Shown here piece by piece: positions 43,665-51,130 of a stretch of 64,000 bases of DNA (position 1 is the first letter of the stretch; every line of letters begins with the position of its first letter). This DNA comes from Saprospira grandis str. Lewin (GTDB taxonomy: Bacteria; Bacteroidota; Bacteroidia; Chitinophagales; Saprospiraceae): positions 1,777,001-1,841,000 of the forward strand of contig NC_016940.1 in assembly GCF_000250635.1 (NCBI RefSeq). The letters run 5' to 3'. The notes below the pieces were generated by a model, which saw nothing but the letters and a program-made list of their open reading frames with translations, was not told the origin of the DNA and searched no databases. The position numbers and the translations under genes are program-made.

Positions 43665-44102
43665 TTAGCCTAAATTCTGTTCATTATCCTCTTCACTTTT
43701 ATTCCTTTCATGAAAGGCCACAAAATTAAAGGGAGGCAATAAGATGCGATTCATATTTGCCTTCATAGATAAGTTAGCTAGATGCTCTCGAATAAAAGGG
43801 TAGATGATAGCTGCTGCATTAACATGAGCAAAATTTTCTAGCGGAATAGCAAACTGTTCGCCATACTCAAAAATCGCTTGCATTTCAATAGCGGCAAGCT
43901 CCTCTTTTACCTCGCCCTTATTTAAGGCTACTTTCACGCTCAAAGTCGTCATCAGCTGCCGATTGGGCAAATCGTCTTTAGCCGTTTTAATGCTTATACT
44001 TAATTTGTCCTCCCCTTCTCCCAAATAGTTCTTGGGGCGTTGAAAAGAAGAAGAAGATAAATAAATGTCTTTAAGATGGATTTCAGTATTAGATGCGGCC
44101 AT
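43665..44102 (-). CDS. SecB-like chaperone
   Basis: 145 residues, soluble. The C-terminal half carries the SecB pattern: AAIEMQAIFEYGE, NAAAIIYPFIREHLANLS and LLPPFNFVAFHE, which match the helix and LPPxNFVALY block of SecB. The N-terminus (IHLKDIYLSSSSFQRPKNY) also fits the first SecB strand. SecB holds preproteins unfolded for export; SecB-like proteins also act as dedicated chaperones of some toxin-antitoxin systems (TAC). Here it is the third gene of a compact operon (12-base gap), whose order toxin-antitoxin-chaperone would fit a TAC role (inference). The protein has no cysteines. Confidence 0.85.
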   Translation of the reverse strand: MAASNTEIHLKDIYLSSSSFQRPKNYLGEGEDKLSISIKTAKDDLPNRQLMTTLSVKVALNKGEVKEELAAIEMQAIFEYGEQFAIPLENFAHVNAAAIIYPFIREHLANLSMKANMNRILLPPFNFVAFHERNKSEEDNEQNLG

Positions 44103-44114
44103 AAGTTGCTAGTA

Positions 44115-44486
44115 TTATGCGGCAGAGGTACATTCATTATTACAGTCTACAGCTGCCTCCAAAAAACAATTATCTCCCTGCAAAACAAGGAGTTGAGATT
44201 TATCTTGATTAGAATTTGCCTCTAGTTGGTTATAGATTTCAAAGTTTGAGAACTGAATTAAATCATCTTCAGGATCAACAAAGAGCACTGCTATCATTTT
44301 TTTTCTCAAAAAATAAAAAACAGCTTCCATTTCTATTTTTTGAAATGCTTCTGATCTATAGATTTGAGGATCTTTCAGTTTAAAAAGATGCATCTCATCG
44401 CTATCATTATATTCATGAATAAACTCAACACCTTCAAATTGATTAATCACAAACTCTATAAATTCTGCAATATTTGAGTACTTCAT
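44115..44486 (-). CDS. Unknown protein between HEPN-like and SecB-like genes
   Basis: 123 residues from the ATG at 44486; a TTG start 18 bases upstream would overlap the HEPN-like gene. Acidic, mixed alpha/beta: helix IAEFIEFVINQFEGVEF, strand-rich centre (MHLFKLKDPQIYRSEAFQKI, MIAVLFVDPEDDLIQF), and a tail with two to three cysteines (CFLEAAVDCNNEC). No family was recognised. Position in the operon is that of an antitoxin, and a SecB-dependent antitoxin typically has a flexible tail, which this C-terminus could be. This is inference. Confidence 0.7.
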   Translation of the reverse strand: MKYSNIAEFIEFVINQFEGVEFIHEYNDSDEMHLFKLKDPQIYRSEAFQKIEMEAVFYFLRKKMIAVLFVDPEDDLIQFSNFEIYNQLEANSNQDKSQLLVLQGDNCFLEAAVDCNNECTSAA

Positions 44487-44496
44487 ATATTTAATG

Positions 44497-44910
44497 TTAC
44501 CCAAGCTTATCTTTAATATATTTTAATATTTTTTCACTCAAGTCTGAAGCGCTATTTGCCTCAGTTGGCTTAACTTCTATATCATCATAATCTGCTTGAT
44601 TTCTTAAGCGTTTAAGGGTGTTAAGATCTTTTATAAAAAAAAACAAATCCCTTTCATTAGCTCCAATACCATCAAGTTCTTTATCTATTTTATTTAAATA
44701 AAATACATGCGACGATACTTTCTGCCTTCTTTGGTCTTGCTCTAGTTCTGATTCCTTATAAAGGATCAACAACTTAGATTTTATTTTCTGAAAACAAGAG
44801 TAATAATAACAATGAACGGAACTATTATAATGCCGATTTGTCAATAAAAAATCAGCTGCTTTTTTACTAGCCTCAGACTTTTTGTCTAAGAAGTCACCTG
44901 GATCAGCCAT
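44497..44910 (-). CDS. HEPN-like domain protein, possible toxin
   Basis: 137 residues, nearly all helical. Helices ASKKAADFLLTNRHYNSSVH and YYYSCFQKIKSKLLILYK, a middle loop and FIKDLNTLKRLRNQADYDD. The arrangement (a helix with SxxxxYYSxFQ and a late LRxxADY) matches HEPN domains such as PF05168 and relatives, many of which are RNases or nucleotidyltransferase partners. The classical R-x4-6-H motif is not complete (RNQADY has Tyr, not His), so RNase activity is uncertain. First gene of the operon, under a clear promoter. AT-rich with rare codons. Confidence 0.7.
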   Translation of the reverse strand: MADPGDFLDKKSEASKKAADFLLTNRHYNSSVHCYYYSCFQKIKSKLLILYKESELEQDQRRQKVSSHVFYLNKIDKELDGIGANERDLFFFIKDLNTLKRLRNQADYDDIEVKPTEANSASDLSEKILKYIKDKLG

Positions 44911-44970
44911 AATATGATTATTGTGTTTATTTGGCTATATGAAGAAGTCAGGGTTTTCAATGGCTTCAGG

Positions 44971-44978
44971 CAAATTTA
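44971..44978 (-). promoter_or_regulatory. Promoter of the HEPN-SecB operon (TTTG-N20-TAAATTTG)
   Basis: TAAATTTG matches the -7 consensus, and TTTG at 44999-45002 lies 20 bases upstream, the usual -33 spacing. The leader to the HEPN ATG would be about 55 bases. This operon therefore has its own promoter. Confidence 0.65.
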
Positions 44979-45121
44979 TTTATTTAAATAAAATAATGCA
45001 AATAAAAGTTCAGAATAAAAATACTTCATCATTAAAAATCAATGATTTAGGCTGGGGGTCAGCCGTTGGGTCAGCTAGAAGGGCCGAAGCCGAATGTAGT
45101 AGTCAAACATGGCTGTTGAGC

Positions 45122-45239
45122 GGCCTAGCGATGTGCAGCAGTGCGGCGAAGCCGCAGACCAAGGCCGTCAGGCCGCAGGGCCGAGCGAACAGCGAGCTGC
45201 GGAACGTAGCGCCGACGACCAAAGGGAGGCGGAGGCCCC
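45122..45239 (-). repeat. Structured intergenic repeat, copy 20 (type I)
   Basis: Minus-strand GGGGCCTCC to CTAGGCC with inner arm GGCC-TGAC-GGCC. It starts 5 bases after the subtilase stop. Positions 45040-45121 between it and the HEPN promoter hold no gene. Confidence 0.85.
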
Positions 45240-45244
45240 AAAAC

Positions 45245-47812
45245 CTACTCCTTCAGAAAGCGATTTTGTAGGCCTAAATTGGGCCAATGCAAAATATAAA
45301 GCCCTGCGGGCCATGGGTCCAAAGAGATTTGGCCCGACCACTGGCCGCTGGCTAGTTGGCGGCCCTGTAGGTCATAGATAATCCAGAGCTCGCCTAGATT
45401 TGGGGGCGACTTGAGGTAGAGGGCCTGCCGAGCGGGTTGGGGATAAAGCTGCATTTGGGCTTGGGCAATGGGAATTAGGCCATCGGGTAGATCAACCTGC
45501 AAACAATAATCTTTGGTCTCGCCAAAACCCGTATCGCCACAGCTGCTAAAAGCGCCAGAACCCCATTTTAGTTGCCAGCGGCTGCGGTAATTGCCCAGCC
45601 AATGAGCGGGAATAGTCAGTTGGTCTACATAAGTCGTTTGCATCTGGCTAATTGTGGGAGAGCTCCAAACCAATTCGAGGCTATCGAACTGCCCGTTGCG
45701 GTCCAGATCTACCCAAAAGCCCAGCCGCCAATTGGGAAAAGGGCTGCTGCCCGTGGCCCAAGTCCAGTGCATGGGATAAGTTTGGCCCGCTTGCAAAAAG
45801 AAGCTGCTATCGTAGGCCGCATAGCCATTTGGGGCAGGAGAAGAGGCATAACTGCTGTCTCCTAATTGCAGCGCTGTCAACCATTCAAAGTTGTTATTGG
45901 CAAAAGGAGCGCAATAATTTAGGTCGCGGCAACTGCCACAGCCCGCCGTACTCAATTGTAGATTTAGGCTATCTAAGCTAGGGCTAGCGCAGTTGGACCA
46001 AAGGCGAATCTCATAAGCTTGGCAGCTATCTAGATTGGGCAAGATAAAGTTGTTTTGACTACTTTGGAGCGTTTGGCTACTCCCCTGCCCTATTGGGCCA
46101 TAAGTTAGGGTATAGCTTTGGGCGGCGGCAATCTCTGAAAAAGAGAGGGCCAAGAAATCGCTGCCGCTGCTATCCAGTTGCCAAAGTTGCGGGGCATTGC
46201 AGCAGCCTTGGCTCTCCCAAAAAACATAATTGGTATCGGCAGAAGCTTGGCCGTTGCAGCTCGACCAAAGGGCGAGCTCATAAGTTTGGCAGGGCTGCAG
46301 TTGGTCCAAAAGCAAAAAGCTATCTGTAGTGCTGAGCAACTGCCAGTTATTTTGGCCCAAAAGGCGGTAGCGCAAAAAGCTGCTATCGGCTTGGCTGCTC
46401 CAAGAAAGCAGCAGGCTATCGGGCTGATTGGACAAAAAAGATAGATTATAGGGGGCCGTGCAGCCAGGCAATTGGCAATCGCTATATTCGGCAGCGGCTA
46501 GGGCTTGGGCTAAATTGAGGCGACCGCCAGAAAGGCAAAAAGTATCGAGTTGGGGCAGGCTATCTACTCCCGCTAAAATGGCATTTTTGACATAAAGGGC
46601 GGTGGCTGCGGGCTGCAATTGGGCCAGATAAGCCAGGCGGGGACAAGGCAAGCTATAAATCAGGCCAATCGCTGCAGTGACTAAGGGCGCCGCTGCCGAA
46701 GTACCCGAAAAATTGCCCATGCTTCCCCCTTTCATTTGGGTATATAGGCCATCGCCAGGGGCGGCTAAATCAATACTTTGGCGACCAAAACCAGCGGCGG
46801 TTACCTTTTGATCGCTGCGGTTACTATTGGTCACCGCAATTAGGTAAGGGCTGGGGCTATGTGTGGGCAGATCGCCCACTAGGTCCACATTATTATTTGC
46901 ATTAGAGGTAGAGGCCACGACCAAAATACCCGCTTGCCCCAAAGAGTCAAAGAGATTCGTCAAGACGGGAAAATCAGTAGCCAGTACCTCATCTAGGCCC
47001 CAAGAGGCATTTATAGCAACAATTAGGGCTCCTTTTTGGCCGGCAGAGCGGTTATAGGCTCTTCTTTGGGCCAAGGGATAGGCATAAGCGGCTATGGCTT
47101 CGGCCTCATTGCTGCCGCCACCGACCACCGTCAGCAATTGGCTGTACCAGTCAATGCCAGTGCCTAAGCTATTGTTATTGGCTTGGCCTGCAATCAAGCT
47201 ACTGACGGGACTACCATGGCTAGCGCCAAAGGTTCCGCCTGAAATCTCATCATTTTGGTTGAAGCTAGACCAGCCTTTAAAGTCGTCAATAAACCCATTT
47301 CCATCATCATCTAAGCCGTTGTTTGGAATTTCGGCGGTATTGGTCCAAAGGCGGCCTTGCAATTCTGTTAGCGTCGTATCTAGTCCATCATCAATAACAG
47401 CCAAAACGAGCTGTTGGCCCAGGGCCGTTTGGCCGCCCTGCGCCAAATCCCAGGCGGTGGTGGCGTCAATATCGGCATCGACTAGGCCGCCATTGCTGCC
47501 ATTATTTTCCAGATGCCATTGTTGATTAAAATCGGGATCATTAGGAATCAGGCGGGGGCGCAATGAATGATTTTTTTGTAGGGCCACTACCCTAGGCCAA
47601 TCGGCTAGTTCTTGGGCGGCAGTTGGTCCTAGTTGCAGCTCCCAAATATTGAGCGTGGGGACCAAAGGACGAAGCACTCTTAGGTTCCAATGGCTGGGCC
47701 ATTTCTGTTCCTCGATCTCTTGGCCATAAGCGAATTGGACAATCCAACTTTCTTGAGCAGCTAAAGAAAAAGTAAAAAATAAACAACAGAGGGTGTAGAT
47801 GTAGTTTTTCAT
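45245..47812 (-). CDS. T9SS-exported subtilisin-family peptidase
   Basis: 855 residues from the ATG at 47812 (the in-frame TTG at 47839 precedes the signal peptide). Signal peptide (YTLCCLFFTFSLAAQ), a propeptide-like region, and an S8 peptidase domain with catalytic Asp in VLAVIDDGLD, His in GASHGSPVSSLIAG and Ser in FSGTSAAAPLVTAA. Then two fibronectin-III-like repeats (LSWSSQADSSFLRYRLLG; LSFSEIAAAQSYTLTYG), a GEVED-type domain (FWVDLDRNGQFDSLELVW) and a T9SS C-terminal domain (MQLYPQPARQALYLKS, WPAGLYILHW). A secreted protease that probably degrades external protein. Confidence 0.93.
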   Translation of the reverse strand: MKNYIYTLCCLFFTFSLAAQESWIVQFAYGQEIEEQKWPSHWNLRVLRPLVPTLNIWELQLGPTAAQELADWPRVVALQKNHSLRPRLIPNDPDFNQQWHLENNGSNGGLVDADIDATTAWDLAQGGQTALGQQLVLAVIDDGLDTTLTELQGRLWTNTAEIPNNGLDDDGNGFIDDFKGWSSFNQNDEISGGTFGASHGSPVSSLIAGQANNNSLGTGIDWYSQLLTVVGGGSNEAEAIAAYAYPLAQRRAYNRSAGQKGALIVAINASWGLDEVLATDFPVLTNLFDSLGQAGILVVASTSNANNNVDLVGDLPTHSPSPYLIAVTNSNRSDQKVTAAGFGRQSIDLAAPGDGLYTQMKGGSMGNFSGTSAAAPLVTAAIGLIYSLPCPRLAYLAQLQPAATALYVKNAILAGVDSLPQLDTFCLSGGRLNLAQALAAAEYSDCQLPGCTAPYNLSFLSNQPDSLLLSWSSQADSSFLRYRLLGQNNWQLLSTTDSFLLLDQLQPCQTYELALWSSCNGQASADTNYVFWESQGCCNAPQLWQLDSSGSDFLALSFSEIAAAQSYTLTYGPIGQGSSQTLQSSQNNFILPNLDSCQAYEIRLWSNCASPSLDSLNLQLSTAGCGSCRDLNYCAPFANNNFEWLTALQLGDSSYASSPAPNGYAAYDSSFFLQAGQTYPMHWTWATGSSPFPNWRLGFWVDLDRNGQFDSLELVWSSPTISQMQTTYVDQLTIPAHWLGNYRSRWQLKWGSGAFSSCGDTGFGETKDYCLQVDLPDGLIPIAQAQMQLYPQPARQALYLKSPPNLGELWIIYDLQGRQLASGQWSGQISLDPWPAGLYILHWPNLGLQNRFLKE

Positions 47813-47893
47813 ATTATACTTTTTGAAAATCTTTGCCAATCAAAAAAAAACTATCTTAGCTCAAGAACAAAACAGCAACCTAAAAGTAATTCT

Positions 47894-48322
47894 ATGAAAC
47901 AGATCCTAAGCATCTTTCTCTTGGCCAGCCTTCTGTTTGCTTGTCAGAGCAGTAAAAAGCTAGCAAAGAATAACATTATTCAGGATAGCCATTGGAAGGT
48001 TTATGACCTTAAAATCAAAAACGATCAAAAGGAACAAGTTGGTAAGGCCTTGCATGAGGTAATAGCCTATCAAGTTTTTGATCAGGCTATCATTCAAATT
48101 CAAGACAGTATATTTTATATACAGTCTCAGCAAGATAAAATAGATGCTAAGATCATCACTAGACAGGCGGACTTTCTTCTTCTATATGATCCCAAAGAAC
48201 AGAAAGAAATTAAGTTTCCTTATGAGCTAGACGTTAAAAACAAGAAGTGCGTCTTTCATTTTCCTGGCTTTGATGGACAAGGAGAAATCTTGCTTTATAG
48301 TGAGCAAATTCCTATGCCTTAG
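47894..48322 (+). CDS. Small lipoprotein of unknown function
   Basis: 142 residues with lipobox LLFACQ (Cys at about 17) and a lysine-rich start to the mature part. The centre is beta-rich (YQVFDQAIIQIQDSIFYIQ). The first 30 and last 40 residues are nearly the same as in the next gene, while the middle differs. Function unknown. It has no close promoter box match. Confidence 0.78.
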   Translation: MKQILSIFLLASLLFACQSSKKLAKNNIIQDSHWKVYDLKIKNDQKEQVGKALHEVIAYQVFDQAIIQIQDSIFYIQSQQDKIDAKIITRQADFLLLYDPKEQKEIKFPYELDVKNKKCVFHFPGFDGQGEILLYSEQIPMP

Positions 48323-48361
48323 TCCGTTCTTTTAATAAAACACAAACCTAAAAGTAATTCT

Positions 48362-48790
48362 ATGAAACAGATCCTAAGCATTATGCTCTTAGCCAGCCTT
48401 CTATTCGCTTGTCAGAGCAGTAAAAAGCTAGCAAAGAATAACATTATTCAGGACAGCCATTGGACAATTTATGAATGCAAACTGCAGAACCCTTCCTCAG
48501 ATAAAACCCCTATACATATACAGGAGCGGGCTATCATCCAGCATCTAGAGAATGGGCGTATTCTTTTGCAAGACAGCATGGTTTACCTCAGCACCCTTAA
48601 AGAGACAATAGATGCTAAAATCATCGAAAGACATGAGGATTATCTGCTTATCTACGATAAGAAAAAGCAAAAAGAAATTAAGTTTCCTTATGAGCTAGAC
48701 GTTAAAAACAAGAAGTGCGTCTTTCATTTTCCTGGCTTTAATGGTAGAGGAGAAATTTTGCTTTATAGCGAGCAAATTCCTATGCCTTAG
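48362..48790 (+). CDS. Small lipoprotein, tandem paralog
   Basis: 142 residues with lipobox LLFACQ. The upstream sequence (CCTAAAAGTAATTCT before ATG), N-terminus and the last about 40 residues (from EIKFPYELDVKNKK) match the preceding gene almost base for base; residues about 30-95 are different (TIYECKLQNPSSDKTPIHIQ). It overlaps the metallophosphoesterase gene end by 11 bases, tail to tail. Confidence 0.78.
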   Translation: MKQILSIMLLASLLFACQSSKKLAKNNIIQDSHWTIYECKLQNPSSDKTPIHIQERAIIQHLENGRILLQDSMVYLSTLKETIDAKIIERHEDYLLIYDKKKQKEIKFPYELDVKNKKCVFHFPGFNGRGEILLYSEQIPMP

Positions 48791-50030
48791 TCAGTTCAAA
48801 AAGGGTAATTTCGGGTAGCATGCCCACTCTACCGGGGAAGCCCAAAAAGCCAAACCCTCTATTTACATAGAGGCGTTGGCCCAACTCTTCATAAAGTCCG
48901 GCCCATTCTTTATAGCGCCATTTGGCGGGGCTCCATTGGAAGCCAGGAATTTTCACGCCTAATTGCATGCCATGCGTATGCCCGCTGAGGGTCAGATGCA
49001 CTTTTTGGGGATGTTCTAGCACCTTATGCCGCCAATGTGTGGGGTCATGAGAGAGCAAAATGGTAAACAATCCATTATTTTCTTCGCCAAAGCAGCCGGC
49101 CAAATCGCCTTCTTTGGGATAGGGACCATGGCCCCAATTTTCTACTCCAGCCAAACAAATTTGCTGCCCCTCTTTTTCCAGTACTAGGGCGCTGTTATTT
49201 AGCATTTTAAAGCCCATATCGGCCTGATATTGCTTGAGTTTATCGAGATTTTGTTCCTTGGCCGCATCAGAGGGCCAGCGGACATAACTGCCATAATCAT
49301 GGTTGCCCAGCACAGAAAATTTACCGAGGGGAGCCGTCAAATTGGCAAAAAGGTCGATATAAGGAACAATTTCATGGGCGCGATTATTCACCAAATCGCC
49401 CGTAAAAACGATCAGGTCCGCTTCTAGGTCCTGTATCATTTGCAGGCCTTTGGCCACGGCCTCTCGGTTATCAAAACTGCCTGCATGCACATCAGAAATC
49501 TGGACCATTCGCAGGCCATTGAAGGCCTCTGGCAGTTCGGGGTCCTTAATTTTTACCTTGTCCACGGTATAGGCATATTTTCCGCGGCTAATCCCATAGA
49601 GAAAAGAAGCAAAGGGAACCGCCGCCACAAAAAGGGCCAAACGGCGCATAAAAGTTCGTCGACTTTGCAAGTTCACTTCCCGTTCTGCATCCTTCAGTTT
49701 GGCCAGTTGTTGGCCCCCATAATGCGTAAAGCGATAAAAATCCTCAATAAAAAGGAAGCCCGCATAGACCAACTTGGTCACCAGCAAGGTCACCCAAATT
49801 CCAATCATCAGGTGGTGGACCAATTGCAAATTGCTCAGGGGTTGGGCGGAGGCCGCAGGGCCCATAAAAAATAGCCAAGCCACTGGAGCCGCAGCAGAAA
49901 GCCAATAACTGATTTTCATCCAGAGCTTAAACTGATCTTTAAAATGCCCTTTGAGGCCATAAAAAACATAAAACTCTAGAGAAAGAAAGAGTAAAATAAA
50001 GATAGAAGAACCTATAATTCGAGCTAGCAT
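48780..50030 (-). CDS. Membrane-anchored metallophosphoesterase
   Basis: 416 residues. N-terminal four-helix membrane region (IGSSIFILLFLSLEFYVFYG, WISYWLSAAAPVAW-like, VHHLMIGIWVTLLVTKL, and a helix near FMRRLALFVAAVPF), then a calcineurin-like phosphoesterase with the metal-site motifs DVHAGS (Asp, His), GDLVNN (Asp), GNHDYG (Asn, His) and the late HTHGMQ pair. Related to YkuE-type enzymes acting on membrane lipids. Its start is followed upstream by copy 21. Its 3' end overlaps the lipoprotein gene by 11 bases. Confidence 0.9.
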   Translation of the reverse strand: MLARIIGSSIFILLFLSLEFYVFYGLKGHFKDQFKLWMKISYWLSAAAPVAWLFFMGPAASAQPLSNLQLVHHLMIGIWVTLLVTKLVYAGFLFIEDFYRFTHYGGQQLAKLKDAEREVNLQSRRTFMRRLALFVAAVPFASFLYGISRGKYAYTVDKVKIKDPELPEAFNGLRMVQISDVHAGSFDNREAVAKGLQMIQDLEADLIVFTGDLVNNRAHEIVPYIDLFANLTAPLGKFSVLGNHDYGSYVRWPSDAAKEQNLDKLKQYQADMGFKMLNNSALVLEKEGQQICLAGVENWGHGPYPKEGDLAGCFGEENNGLFTILLSHDPTHWRHKVLEHPQKVHLTLSGHTHGMQLGVKIPGFQWSPAKWRYKEWAGLYEELGQRLYVNRGFGFLGFPGRVGMLPEITLFELTKA

Positions 50031-50108
50031 AGTGGTTTGTTTTAATAGAACCCTTCAAGTTAATAACTTATTTTCAAAGGTGCTCTAATGTATTGATTTC
50101 TATTTTTT

Positions 50109-50236
50109 GGGGCTGCCCCGCCCTGCGGGCGGGTCGGGCTGTTTCAGGGCTCGCAGGTCTGCTCGGCCCTTCGCTTTTTTCGCTTTGCTCAAAAAGCTCG
50201 GTCTGGCCTTCGGCCACCCTTGTCCATCCCTCAGCC
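50109..50236 (+). repeat. Structured intergenic repeat, copy 21 (type II)
   Basis: GGGGCTGCCCC to CCTCAGCC after a six-T run. Arms GCTTTTTT/AAAAAGC and TGGCC/GGCCA. The tail is unusual and continues with long direct/inverted pieces to about 50460. Confidence 0.86.
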
Positions 50237-50520
50237 AGATTTAATCGCGCTGCTTTGACCATAGTTTGCTATGAATTTTCTGCTAGGCCAGCTATTTTTT
50301 GAGGGCATAGCCTTCGCTATGGTCGAGAAAAATAGGACCGACTAGCGGGAAATTGCTGCAAACTATAAAAGTGAGTGCGTTTAAATTTGGCTATAGCCTG
50401 CGGCCCTTCGGGCCTGTAGGAGCGGATATATTTGGTTTTGGACCAGCAGTTTAAGCGCTAAACAAGGCTTTTTGTTTCTTTTTGGTCCAAAAAAAAGCTG
50501 TTCCCCCCTATCTTAGCGAC
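50237..50520. other. Gene-free stretch with inverted repeats
   Basis: No gene. Contains a hairpin CATAGC/GCTATG (50308-50325), CCTGCGGCCC/GGGCCTGTAGG around 50400, and ATAGTTTGC at 50260 with GCAAACTAT at 50358. TTGGACCA and TTGGTCCAA sequences recall the tail motif of the repeats. It probably belongs to an enlarged tail of copy 21. Confidence 0.35.
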
Positions 50521-50527
50521 CAAAAGC

Positions 50528-50905
50528 ATGAAAAACTATATAAAAGCCCGTTGGGCCAGCTTTGGCTATGCCTTTGCGGGCCTTTTTGATTTTTTTTCGG
50601 GCCGGCACCCCCACGCTATTTTGCATCTGATTGCGGCCATTACGGTTTTGCTGGCCGCCTATTACTTTGCCCTATCGCCTTGGGAATGGGGCCTTATTAT
50701 ATTGGCCATTGGGGGCGTATTGGCCCTAGAGGCCCTCAACTCCGCTTTAGAATATGTAGTTGATCTGGTTCAGCCAGATTTTCATCCTTTGGCCAAGAAA
50801 GCCAAGGACATGGCGGCGGCGGCCGTATTGATTTTTGCCCTAGCCACTTTAGGCTTGGCCAGCTTAATTTTTTGGCCTAAAATCCTTAATTTGCTGGCTA
50901 ACTAG
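50528..50905 (+). CDS. dgkA: Diacylglycerol kinase
   Basis: 125 residues. DagK family membrane kinase that phosphorylates diacylglycerol (or undecaprenol in some bacteria). Three helices are visible, with HAILHLIAAITVLLAAYYFA near the N-terminus, and the active-site motif EALNSALEYVVDLVQPDFH with AKKAKDMAAAAVLI that contains the catalytic Glu/Asn and Asp/Lys residues. Its length (125) fits. Transcribed alone; followed by repeat copy 22. Confidence 0.93.
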   Translation: MKNYIKARWASFGYAFAGLFDFFSGRHPHAILHLIAAITVLLAAYYFALSPWEWGLIILAIGGVLALEALNSALEYVVDLVQPDFHPLAKKAKDMAAAAVLIFALATLGLASLIFWPKILNLLAN

Positions 50906-50948
50906 CCAAAAATTAGCTGCCTTTGGCAGCCATGGCCGAAGGCCAAAC

Positions 50949-51063
50949 GGCCTAGCGATGCGGCGGGGTGGCCGTCAGGCCAGACCGAGGCGGCAAAGCC
51001 GCCGAAGGGCCGAGCAGACTTGCGAGCCCCAAAGCGTAGCGCCCGCCGAAGGCGGGAGGCCCC
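50949..51063 (-). repeat. Structured intergenic repeat, copy 22 (type I)
   Basis: Minus-strand GGGGCCTCC to CTAGGCC with arms GGCGGC-TTT-GCCGCC and GCCCGCC/GGCGGGA-type. It lies between dgkA and the mutase gene, reversed relative to both. Confidence 0.85.
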
Positions 51064-51130
51064 AAAATAGCAGCAGAAAAAAAGGCCAACAAACAATTAA
51101 GCAGATTACCGCCCTTAAAAAATAATAGCT

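Noticed and set aside
43665-44102. SecB-like gene as the housekeeping SecB
   Set aside because: It sits in an operon with HEPN-like and unknown genes in an AT-rich island, not next to grxC/gpsA or sec genes; a housekeeping role cannot be excluded but is not favoured.
44497-44910. HEPN-MNT (HepT/MntA) pair
   Set aside because: The neighbouring gene lacks a nucleotidyltransferase GSxxxGxxxxxSDxD motif, so it is not an MNT antitoxin.
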